NCBI GenBank assembly: GCA_021785795.1
Contig: JAJYEK010000129.1
Span: 1-9,845 of the forward strand
Direction of reading: 5' to 3'
Source: Pseudomonadota bacterium
GTDB lineage: Bacteria > Pseudomonadota > Gammaproteobacteria > Acidiferrobacterales > UBA6901
DNA length: 9,845 bases
Of the stretch, positions 1 through 6,866 are shown piece by piece; the first letter of the stretch is position 1, and every line of letters starts with the position of its first letter. The notes under the pieces were generated by a model. That model did not search any database. It was not told the origin of the DNA and saw nothing but the letters and a program-made list of their open reading frames with translations. Position numbers and translations under genes: made by a program.

Positions 1-352
1 GCGCGATGCACAGGACTTCGGCCCGCTCACAGGTCTGCGCGTTCACGGCCCGGCCCGCGCTATGAACGACCTCGGTCAGCCCGAAAATCTCCCCAGGGAA
101 GCAGAACCACAGAATCACTTCTCTCCCCAGCGTCGAATTCTGATAGATCTTGACTCTTCCGGCGCGCAGGAAATAGACATTCATGCCCGGATCCCCTGCA
201 CGGTAGATGAACTCGCCCTTCTCGTATTTGCGTACCGTGCCGATGGCCAGCAGGTCGGAGAACTCGTTCGGACTGATCTTGGAAAAAATATCGGACGGCG
301 CCGTAAATACGGGATCGGTGGTGGCGCATGGCGAATCAAAGCCTTCGAACAT
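1..352 (-). CDS. Crp/Fnr-family transcriptional regulator, N-terminal sensor domain only (cut by window edge)
   Basis: I read this frame directly from the minus strand; it is open for 117 codons from ATG at 352 and runs off the window. A good ribosome site (GGAAGGGG) sits about 7 nt before the ATG. Residues 21-117 form a cyclic-nucleotide-binding-type beta-roll: KGEFIYRAGDPG (45-56), YFLRAGRVKIY (60-70), FPGEIFG (85-91). The C-terminal DNA-binding helix-turn-helix lies outside the window. Aligned to E. coli CRP, the cAMP-contacting Glu72 corresponds to Leu92 and Ser83 to Ala102, while an Arg remains at 101, so cAMP is probably not the ligand. There is no Cys cluster as in FNR, and the CooA haem ligands after GD-M-F are not present. 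It is divergent from the permease-hydrolase operon and has a palindromic site in its own promoter region, so it is the likely local regulator. Family is secure; ligand is unknown. Confidence 0.88.
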   Translation of the reverse strand, partial: MFEGFDSPCATTDPVFTAPSDIFSKISPNEFSDLLAIGTVRKYEKGEFIYRAGDPGMNVYFLRAGRVKIYQNSTLGREVILWFCFPGEIFGLTEVVHSAGRAVNAQTCERAEVLCIA

Positions 353-410
353 TGTGGCACCCCTTCCGGTACTGCATCCGGTTCAGTATTGACCAGCCAT
401 TCTACAAAAA

Positions 411-428
411 ATGTCGCCTGCGTGACAT
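411..428. promoter_or_regulatory. Putative Crp/Fnr-type operator upstream of the regulator gene
   Basis: The sequence ATGTCGCCTGCGTGACAT has half-sites TGTCG and TGACA separated by 6 bp, which is the spacing of Crp-family sites. It is centred at 419.5, 67 bp before the regulator start. On the minus strand two -10-like hexamers follow. AATACT (390-385) would place the site at -41.5, an activating position. TAGAAT (404-399) would place it over the core promoter, a repressing position. The near-identical copy at 882-899 supports a real operator; the direction of control is not decided by sequence. Confidence 0.6.
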
Positions 429-881
429 TCGGCAGCGGCACCGCTCATCCGATACCATTTAAATATATCCCGCATCGAAAATGTCTCTAAGTTTCAAGGA
501 TCTACGGCCCACATCGCTATCCGGTGCGGCATTGCAGACACCGGCCAGTATCCGCGATCCTCGCCGCACGGCTTGAACTGGCGCGCCACGGAATCAAGCG
601 GTTACGATCACGCATGGGTATCTTTCGCGATGTCGCAACACAGCTACCCATCTGCGATACAACATCAATGGCCGCAATAGCAAAATATTCCTATTCAAAA
701 AAATTGGCTGGATGGTGCCTCACCCCTTCCGTCTCTGCACCCCGCCCGAAGCGACCTCAGCTACCGGCCGGACCATGCCGACCGGCCTTGCAGATCGCTC
801 AGCCCGCTTCCACCTGTGATGCGGTGCGGGGCTGCACAAAGGGCCCGGGTACTACAGGACTCGATCAACAAAAATGATTTG

Positions 882-899
882 ATGTCACGCCTGTGACAT
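882..899. promoter_or_regulatory. Putative Crp/Fnr-type operator upstream of the permease-hydrolase operon
   Basis: The sequence ATGTCACGCCTGTGACAT has perfect 7-bp arms. In Crp terms it is TGTCA, six bases, TGACA. It is centred at 890.5, exactly 41.5 bp before the start point implied by the -10 candidate at 920-925, the class II activator position. It shares geometry and both outer half-sites with 411-428. It resembles the CooA target form (TGTC-R, N6, Y-GACA) more than FNR boxes (TTGAT, N4, ATCAA). Confidence 0.65.
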
Positions 900-919
900 A
901 CCACGTTCCAATCTTTATG

Positions 920-925
920 TATTCT
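920..925 (+). promoter_or_regulatory. Candidate -10 element of the permease promoter
   Basis: TATTCT is preceded directly by TG and implies a start at A932, giving a leader of about 75 nt. The -35 position (897-902, CATACC) is a poor match to the consensus, as expected for an activator-dependent promoter overlapped by the operator at 882-899. TATAGG at 947-952 is an alternative -10. Confidence 0.4.
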
Positions 926-1006
926 CATTCGAGATCCTGATGTGGGTATAGGATAGGTCGTTCGGCGCAATCCATCGATGTCACACTCTAGATTCAGGAG
1001 CCCAGA

Positions 1007-2467
1007 ATGGAAACTGCAGCAGCCAATATCACGCCACCGGCGGCCGAGGCCGCCGCATCCGGCACCAGGACAAGACAGGTCGCGGGGCTGGCCATCGCCT
1101 TTGCGGTCCTGTTCGGACTGCATCTCGGACCAAGGATACCCGGCTTGAATCCCGAAGGTCAGACGGTGCTGGGCGTGTTTCTGTGGTTCATCGTATGCAT
1201 GGTCAGCGGTGCCCTGCCGAAAGCAGTCGTCGGCCTGGCCTCTCCGCTGCTGCTGGTGGTGTTCGCCCATACCAAGGTCCCGGTCGCTTTCAAGGCCTTC
1301 AACACGGACATTTTTTTTCTCGCCGCCGGCGCGTTCACCATAGCCGCGGTCATGATGGGAACTCCACTCGGCAGAAGGGTCACGTGTACGGTGGCGTCCA
1401 CGATGAGATCGAACCGGGTCACCCGGGTTCTGCTCGGGCTCATGCTCGCCGAAGTGGCCACACAGCCCTTTCTGCCGGTCGTCAACGAAAGCGCCTTGTT
1501 CCTGCCCATGTGCAAGGGCATCTCGTCTTTCACGGAGGGAAAGGAGCACCTGCCCGAGGTAAAGAGGATAAACACCGCAGTGCTGTATCTGATAGCGGGT
1601 CTTGTCCCTCTGTTCATCGGCCCACTGATGCTGACGAGTGCCTTTCCCAATTTGATACTTACCGCATATCTCAAGACCACTCAGCATATAAACATTTCGT
1701 GGGCTCACTGGTTCTGGCTCAATCTTCCTTTGTGGGGGTTGCTGCCAATCCTGTACATCTATGTGATCCGCTACTTCAAGCTGCAACACCTGGACATACC
1801 CGGCCTCGAGGCGGGCATGGCAGCCATGAAGAAGGAGCTCGGCACCATCACATGGCCCGAAATGTGGACATTGATATGCCTCGCCATCGGAATGACCCTG
1901 TGGATCACGGGCTGGCTTAAACCCGGCATGACGGCTCTGCTGGCCGCATCGCTGATGTTCGTGCCATGGAGCGGCATCAAATACGACAACATCAGCAAGT
2001 ACATGCTCTGGGATGTGTTAATGCTGCTGGGCGGAGCGATTTCCCTCGGCACGGCGCTTTATGCTGCAGGAACTGTCACCTGGCTGGCACACGGAGTGGT
2101 CAGCCCTTTCAAAGACACCGGCCTGCCGATCCTGGCGGTGCTGTTCCTGCTGGTATTCAGCTTCCACATACCGCGCGCCGGAATCGTCAGCGCCGTCGCG
2201 GCGGGCGCAGCATTCGTACCGCTGGCCGTCGGGCTGGCCAAGGTGCTTCACGTCCATGTACTGCCATTCTCGCTGATCATCATCAATTGCATGCAATACG
2301 CATTCTTCCTGCCGATCTCCATTACAGCATTTCTGATTGCATGGAGTGCATCAGGAACTTCCGGTTGGGAGGCAGTCAAATTCGGCACACCGCTGACGAT
2401 CATCGCCAATGCCTACGTGCTTCTGGTGCAGCCGGTTTGGCTGAAGATGATCGGATTTCCGCTGTAG
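1007..2467 (+). CDS. SLC13/DASS-family anion permease, divergent signature motifs
   Basis: This 486-residue polytopic inner-membrane protein has the length and inverted-repeat layout of the divalent anion:sodium symporter (DASS/SLC13) family, whose members carry di- and tricarboxylates or sulfate. AGGAG at 996-1000 lies 6 nt before the ATG. DASS-like stretches include FNTDIFFLAAGAF (98-110), a PNLI element (214-217), a WITG helix (299-302) and WDVLMLLGGAISLGTAL (335-351). The two Ser-Asn-Thr hairpin motifs that bind sodium and carboxylate in VcINDY are missing: the first position reads PVVNESA (157-163) and the second HIPRAG (387-392). The second GTPPN-like element reads PISITA (436-441). Substrate and coupling ion may therefore differ from those of characterised members. 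It is the first gene of an operon with the hydrolase at 2520, so it probably imports that enzyme's substrate. Family is fairly secure, substrate unknown. Confidence 0.85.
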   Translation: METAAANITPPAAEAAASGTRTRQVAGLAIAFAVLFGLHLGPRIPGLNPEGQTVLGVFLWFIVCMVSGALPKAVVGLASPLLLVVFAHTKVPVAFKAFNTDIFFLAAGAFTIAAVMMGTPLGRRVTCTVASTMRSNRVTRVLLGLMLAEVATQPFLPVVNESALFLPMCKGISSFTEGKEHLPEVKRINTAVLYLIAGLVPLFIGPLMLTSAFPNLILTAYLKTTQHINISWAHWFWLNLPLWGLLPILYIYVIRYFKLQHLDIPGLEAGMAAMKKELGTITWPEMWTLICLAIGMTLWITGWLKPGMTALLAASLMFVPWSGIKYDNISKYMLWDVLMLLGGAISLGTALYAAGTVTWLAHGVVSPFKDTGLPILAVLFLLVFSFHIPRAGIVSAVAAGAAFVPLAVGLAKVLHVHVLPFSLIIINCMQYAFFLPISITAFLIAWSASGTSGWEAVKFGTPLTIIANAYVLLVQPVWLKMIGFPL

Positions 2468-2519
2468 CGTGCGGCCGATACTCAAATAATCTCAACAGAC
2501 TTGCCGCAGGAGATGCCTG

Positions 2520-4907
2520 ATGAAGAAGATGACGGAGAGCGAACTCGGGAAGCGCCTGGGTCACTATGTCGCCCCGCAGGGGCTGTACGCCAAGACCAAG
2601 GACCTTTCGTTCCTGGGAAAAGTGACTTGCAACGTGCGCAAAATCGTTGCGGGTTCATGGCAGGAGATCGTGCTCGACTACGAACTTGGTGCCTCCGGAA
2701 TGGCCGATGGGTCGTGGTTCAAGGCAACATTCCGATTCTACTCTGACTGGGAACTGTTCCAGACCTCCGACCCAAAAAGCGCGAATTACATCTCCGCGGA
2801 ATATCACGCCGGCGCTCTGGTCGCAGGCCAGTCGCCGGCAACAGTCCAGGCGCTGAAGGTGCGCTTCGACCAGAAAGGCCATGAGCGCCCGTTCCAGAAG
2901 GCAGTCATCGTGGACACGGTGGACGGATACCTGAAGGCCGGCGATCACATTGTCATCCGGCTCGGAGACCGGCGCTTCGGAGGTCCGGGCACACGCGTGC
3001 AGACCTTCGTCGAGCAGAACTTCCGCTTCCGCTGCTATGTCGACCCGCTTGGCACCTCACGGGCTGCCACGGTACCCGGAGACATCGTCATCCAGATCGT
3101 TCCCGGGGTACCGGCACAACTTGTCATGAACGCCTCGCGGCTGGTGCGTGCCGGGGAGGAGCTTCCGCTGCGTGTGTGTGCCGAGGATGAATGGGGAAAT
3201 ACCTGCTGGCAGCAACCGGAAAAAGTCCTCATTACCGCAACCCTCAATGGAAAATCTGTCTACGAGAAGCACGCGACACTTGCCGCCCAGGGCTGGGCGG
3301 TGCTGCTGCTTGATGATCTGCCGACTGACCAGCCCGGAGAACTCGCCGTCACCGCCCGTCTGGTCGATCATCCGCACGTGCAGCCCAAAACCTTCCATGC
3401 GACCATCGACAGGGACATGGAGATGCCGCGCATCTACTACTGCGATCTGCACGTGCATTCGGAAGACACCATCGGCACCAACAGCACGACCTACAATCTC
3501 ACTTACGGTCGCGATGTCTCGCGCATCGACGTTCTGGCGTTCGCCCACAACGACTTCAACATCACCAAGGACAAGTGGGATCGCACCGTGGAGCTTATCC
3601 ACGAAATCAACAAGGACGGCAGTTTCGTCGCCTTTCCCGGCACTGAATGGTGTGGCAGCTCTTGTGCCGGCGGTGATCACAATGTGGTGTTCCTGCACGG
3701 CGGTACACCCGAGTTTCCCTATCTCAAGAGCGGTGAACATGTACGTTCGTTCGAATGGAACGAGGATATGAGCGCCAAGGTCGACGTCGAACCCGGTGCC
3801 TGGCCGCTGGAAGAGCTCTGGGCTGCCTATGCCAAGGACCCGGAAGGGCATTTGCTGATCCCGCACGTCGGCGGCCGGCGCTGCATCCTAGACTGGCATT
3901 ACCCGGCACTCGAGCGGCTGATCGAGATCGGATCTTCCTGGGGACATTTCGGCTGGTTGTACCAGGAAGCGATGGAGCGTGGCTACAAGATCGGCGCTTC
4001 CATGGCCGGCGACGAACACCGCGGGCGCTGCGGAGGCGGCGTGCCGGGAACGGCGGTATTCGGCACCAAGGGCGGCATCTCCGGCGTGATCGCCAACGGA
4101 CTTACACGCAAGGACATAGCACAGGCCCTGCGTGCGCGGCACACTTTCGCCTCTACCGGCGAACGCAGCTACGGACTAGTGCGCTGCGGCAAACACATCA
4201 TGGGCGACGAGTTCACGCATACGGGAAAAGCGAAGCTCGAATACCGCTTCCTGGGGGATGCCGGTTGGGATGAAATCGTGGCCTACGACCATAGCGGCGC
4301 CATCTGGCGCCGCGACCTGCAGCAGGAGCTCGGTCACTCGGAGCGCAAGATCCGCCTGCGCTGGGGCGGAGCGCGCGTCAAGGACCGCTACCGCGTGGCG
4401 GCGTGGAAGGGAAAGATCACCATCACCAACGCCGTGATCAACGACTTCAGCGCCCGAGGCTTCGAGCATATCGAGGAAACCTGCTGGCGCGAAAGTACGA
4501 CTCAGATCGGCTTTAAGAGCGACACCTATGGCGATGTGGATGCAATCGAAATCGATATCTCCAATCTCTCCGAATCTGTCCTGAGGGTGGAAGGCAGTAT
4601 CGACGGCTACGTCAAGGTTGGCGATCCCCTCAAGGGCAATCCGTTCGTGCACTGTCCCACATTCTCCTGGGAGATCACCGGAAAGGAGCTCATCGGGCAG
4701 GCACGGCTGCGCCGGGATCTGCCGGGCATCGAGATGTTTCTCGCTTTCGAGCGCATGAGCGAAACGCCCGCGCCGCGCGAAGTATCGGGGCATATCGAAA
4801 TCGATCCGAAAAACGGTCCACATGGCCACCGCCCGGTGTATCTGCTCGCGCGCCAGGTGGACGATGCGAAGGTATGGACCTCGGCTCTGTTCATCGAGTT
4901 CAAGTAG
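2520..4907 (+). CDS. PHP-domain metal-dependent hydrolase, DUF3604/CehA-like, with beta-rich N-terminal region
   Basis: This 795-residue protein has no signal peptide or membrane helix, so it should be cytoplasmic. AGGAG at 2508-2512 lies 7 nt before the ATG, and the permease stop is 52 bp upstream, so the two probably form an operon. Residues 1 to about 300 look beta-rich (two sandwich-like blocks, with an EDEWGN turn at 222-227). The catalytic PHP region spans about 305-550: DLHVHS (309-314), AHND (342-345), GTEW (374-377, E376), HNVVFLHG (387-394), PHVGG (448-452) and GDEH (497-500). It ends with LRARHTFASTGER (537-549), typical of DUF3604/CehA-type proteins. A further beta-rich C-terminal part (about 550-795) follows. 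Compared with YcdX, likely metal ligands are H311, H313, H343, E376, H387, H449, D498 and H500. PHP enzymes hydrolyse phosphoesters and related bonds, and CehA-type members split carbamate esters. The actual substrate cannot be read from sequence. The usual Thr-Asp-His motif has Ala in place of Asp (A342). Confidence 0.85.
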   Translation: MKKMTESELGKRLGHYVAPQGLYAKTKDLSFLGKVTCNVRKIVAGSWQEIVLDYELGASGMADGSWFKATFRFYSDWELFQTSDPKSANYISAEYHAGALVAGQSPATVQALKVRFDQKGHERPFQKAVIVDTVDGYLKAGDHIVIRLGDRRFGGPGTRVQTFVEQNFRFRCYVDPLGTSRAATVPGDIVIQIVPGVPAQLVMNASRLVRAGEELPLRVCAEDEWGNTCWQQPEKVLITATLNGKSVYEKHATLAAQGWAVLLLDDLPTDQPGELAVTARLVDHPHVQPKTFHATIDRDMEMPRIYYCDLHVHSEDTIGTNSTTYNLTYGRDVSRIDVLAFAHNDFNITKDKWDRTVELIHEINKDGSFVAFPGTEWCGSSCAGGDHNVVFLHGGTPEFPYLKSGEHVRSFEWNEDMSAKVDVEPGAWPLEELWAAYAKDPEGHLLIPHVGGRRCILDWHYPALERLIEIGSSWGHFGWLYQEAMERGYKIGASMAGDEHRGRCGGGVPGTAVFGTKGGISGVIANGLTRKDIAQALRARHTFASTGERSYGLVRCGKHIMGDEFTHTGKAKLEYRFLGDAGWDEIVAYDHSGAIWRRDLQQELGHSERKIRLRWGGARVKDRYRVAAWKGKITITNAVINDFSARGFEHIEETCWRESTTQIGFKSDTYGDVDAIEIDISNLSESVLRVEGSIDGYVKVGDPLKGNPFVHCPTFSWEITGKELIGQARLRRDLPGIEMFLAFERMSETPAPREVSGHIEIDPKNGPHGHRPVYLLARQVDDAKVWTSALFIEFK

Positions 4908-4923
4908 GGATCATTGCGCAGAC

Positions 4924-4955
4924 GTGCAGGCGGCTCCGTTTCGGGCAGCCTGCAC
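4924..4955. terminator. Hairpin after the hydrolase gene, possible RNA 3' end
   Basis: GTGCAGGC (4924-4931) and GCCTGCAC (4948-4955) form a perfect 8-bp stem. A second small stem, CCG-TTT-CGG (4936-4944), sits within the 16-nt loop. It begins 17 nt after the stop codon. No U-run follows, so it is not a classic intrinsic terminator. It may protect a processed or Rho-generated end. Confidence 0.35.
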
Positions 4956-5035
4956 ATCGGATGCACGCTGCGGAAGCGCTGCGCATCGCGCCATCCGGAA
5001 CACCGGGGCGCGGACCCGCCCGGCGTGGCTGGTGC

Positions 5036-5057
5036 CGAAGTCGCGTGGCGCACTTCG
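5036..5057. terminator. GC-rich hairpin in the convergent gap, possible shared terminator
   Basis: CGAAGT (5036-5041) pairs with ACTTCG (5052-5057). An inner GCG (5043-5045) pairs with CGC (5049-5051) around a 3-nt loop, leaving C5042 bulged. It is symmetric and would also form in opgG transcripts coming from the other side. There is no U-tract on either strand, so intrinsic termination is doubtful. Confidence 0.3.
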
Positions 5058-5135
5058 CAGGGCCGGGACCAGGATCTCGGGCGAACGCGCTCTGCCTGCT
5101 CCCTTCGAGCGAGGACGGGTTTGCAGTCAATCCCG

Positions 5136-6866
5136 CTAGCGCAGCGGAAAGACATCCGTCCAAGTTTCAGTGAGCTGCTTCTTCCCGTCGGTAAGTGCGG
5201 CCTGCACACGCACGGGACCCGGGCCGGTACGCGCCACGACAAACTGCAGCCGCCAGTGTCCCGCGGCGCCGTTGCGGGTCGCCCAGGCACTCGTCACCCG
5301 CCCGGCGCCCTGGACCCGAACCTCAGGCCGGACCGTGGACAACGCCAGATCCGCAAGGCGTTTGCCGCGAAAATCCACGATGTAGGTTTCGCTGTGCCGC
5401 TTGGCACTGTAGCTATAGCGGGTGGCAGAGACGTATCCGAATTTCGCACCTTGCGGCGTCCCGCCGGCCCAGACAATCCGGTAGTGAAATGCGAGCGGCT
5501 GCCCGGGAGACCCCTGGCTGTCCGGTACCCAAAACACGGTGATGTTGTCATTCGTCTGCGAATTCGTCGGCAGTTCGACCAGCAACAGGTGCCCACTGCC
5601 CCACTTCCCCTTGGGCGTGACCCAGACGCTCGGCCGATTCTCGTAATTCATACCGAGAGCACGGTAGTCCTGCGCCCGGCGTGGACGCTGGATGAGACCG
5701 AAGCCGCGCGGATCCTTGAGCTGGAAACGGAAAACGGCGAGCCTGCGCGGATTGCGCAGCGGCCTCCACGTCCGCGGCCCATGACCGGTATCGATCAACA
5801 GTCCATCGGAGTCATGGGCGCTGCGGATAAGCCGGTCATAGCGATGGTCGCTGAAACGGCCCTGCAGGAACATGCTCGTGATCGGCGCGATGCCGAGTCG
5901 GCGCACCTTGTGGCGCTGGAACAGGACCGCCTTTACATCCACTACGGTGCTCTTCCCGGGCTGTACGATGAACCGGTATGCGCCGGTCAGCGAGGGACTG
6001 TCGAGCAAGGCGCAGAACCCCAGGTGTCGGGCGTTGCGGCCCGGCGCAACGATCCAGAACGCCCGAAAATAGGGAAACTCCTCGGCACGGTGCGGAAGCG
6101 CCGTGTCCACCGCAATTCCGCGCGCCGACGCCCCCCATGGCTCGCCCAGGCCGACCCCCCGGAAATAGCTGGCGCCGAGAAATGACAGAAACTCGTTGAC
6201 CAATGGGGTGTTGGCGGCATGGCGGTAGACGCTAAATCCCGCGGTCGGCACCGTTGCGGGAAGCCGTCGTGCCAGCTGCGGATCACCGCTCACGACTGCC
6301 GGCAGCTGCGCGAGCAGGGTCGTGTGGCCGGTGACCACATGAATCTCCACCGGCCACGTAAAAAGATAGCCTGCCGGATAGAGGCTGACATGGAAGGGGC
6401 TGCCCTTGGGCCACCCCGGCAACTGCCCGGGAAAAGCGATCTTGCCGTAATCGCCATAGCTCAGCGACTTCAGAACGGGTGGAATCCGGGCCGGCGCCTG
6501 GTAGCGGGCCGCTGCCAGGGCAGCAGCCTGGGTCATCACCCTCCTGAAGACGCTGTCGGCCCGTGCTTTGGTCTGGCCCCAGACCGCCGGCAGCACTGTC
6601 GGGCCACCGGCATGGTGCCTGGCCTGCAGCTCCCGCGTCAGCTCCGCCTCGTGCGCCGCCAGTTGCGCCACTTCGGTCTGCAGTTCCCTTACGGTGTCCC
6701 GCCGGCGGGCGGCCTCTGCACGGGCCGCGACCAGTGCCTGATCACTCTGCCTGAGAGCCTGCTGTGATCGCACGTCGGCATTCCTCGCCGTCATCGGCAG
6801 CGCACAGCCGGTCAGAGCGGCTGCCACCGCCATCGTGGCCACCACGACCCGTCTGGCTGCATTCAT
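5136..6866 (-). CDS. opgG: Glucan biosynthesis protein G (OpgG/MdoG), predicted lipoprotein form
   Basis: This 576-residue protein acts in making osmoregulated periplasmic glucans. OpgG processes or branches the beta-1,2-linked chain released by OpgH, and the OpgG/OpgD domain belongs to glycoside hydrolase family GH186. The match to E. coli OpgG is clear along about 125-570: FLGASYFRG (229-237), SARGIAVDTALP (247-258), LLDSPSLTGAY (287-297), APITSMFL (327-334), HDSDGL (351-356), WRPLRNP (367-373), RPSVWVTPKG (411-420) and TNDNITVFW (438-446). The N-terminus is unusual. A short hydrophobic segment ends in the lipobox LTGC (C21), then comes an Ala/Gln/Glu/Arg-rich, probably coiled-coil stretch (about 30-84), instead of a cleavable Sec signal leading straight into the catalytic domain. 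Ala at +2 after the Cys suggests outer-membrane sorting. The ATG overlaps the opgH stop by 4 bp (ATGA), and GGAGA lies upstream within opgH, so translation is probably coupled. Confidence 0.95.
   Translation of the reverse strand: MNAARRVVVATMAVAAALTGCALPMTARNADVRSQQALRQSDQALVAARAEAARRRDTVRELQTEVAQLAAHEAELTRELQARHHAGGPTVLPAVWGQTKARADSVFRRVMTQAAALAAARYQAPARIPPVLKSLSYGDYGKIAFPGQLPGWPKGSPFHVSLYPAGYLFTWPVEIHVVTGHTTLLAQLPAVVSGDPQLARRLPATVPTAGFSVYRHAANTPLVNEFLSFLGASYFRGVGLGEPWGASARGIAVDTALPHRAEEFPYFRAFWIVAPGRNARHLGFCALLDSPSLTGAYRFIVQPGKSTVVDVKAVLFQRHKVRRLGIAPITSMFLQGRFSDHRYDRLIRSAHDSDGLLIDTGHGPRTWRPLRNPRRLAVFRFQLKDPRGFGLIQRPRRAQDYRALGMNYENRPSVWVTPKGKWGSGHLLLVELPTNSQTNDNITVFWVPDSQGSPGQPLAFHYRIVWAGGTPQGAKFGYVSATRYSYSAKRHSETYIVDFRGKRLADLALSTVRPEVRVQGAGRVTSAWATRNGAAGHWRLQFVVARTGPGPVRVQAALTDGKKQLTETWTDVFPLR

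Larger units (their letters stand above)
353..1006. other. Divergent regulatory intergenic region, no gene seen
   Basis: This 654-bp spacer lies between the divergent regulator and permease genes. Reading frames in it (for example 524-877 on the plus strand) show no recognisable protein and weak starts. It contains two matching Crp-type palindromes (411-428 and 882-899), an AT-rich patch at about 457-468, and several plain inverted repeats: 571-576/594-599, 614-620/645-651 and 766-771/782-787. The central part (about 520-860) has no assigned role. It could carry an untranslated RNA or be decayed sequence; I cannot tell which. Confidence 0.6.
4908..5135. other. Convergent intergenic gap, no gene
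   Basis: This 228-bp space lies between the 3' ends of the hydrolase gene and opgG. No frame here resembles a protein; the open frames that cross it are by-products of GC-rich sequence. It holds two stable hairpins, at 4924-4955 and 5036-5057. Confidence 0.6.

Noticed and set aside
524..877. Open frame of 117 codons on the plus strand in the divergent spacer
   Set aside because: It starts at GTG with no clear ribosome site, its composition is not protein-like, it matches no known family, and its last codons run up to the operator at 882-899.
864..883. ATCAA...TTGAT inverted repeat as an FNR box
   Set aside because: The arms are in the opposite orientation to the FNR consensus and the 10-bp spacing is wrong; the Crp-type palindrome beside it explains the region better.
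4607..5290. Minus-strand frame of 227 codons across the convergent gap
   Set aside because: It overlaps the 3' ends of two well-supported genes and has an Arg/Pro/Ser/Cys-rich composition typical of a shadow frame in GC-rich DNA.
4914..6185. Plus-strand frame of 423 codons opposite opgG
   Set aside because: It is antisense to a clear OpgG domain and has no recognisable motif; the frame is open because of GC bias.
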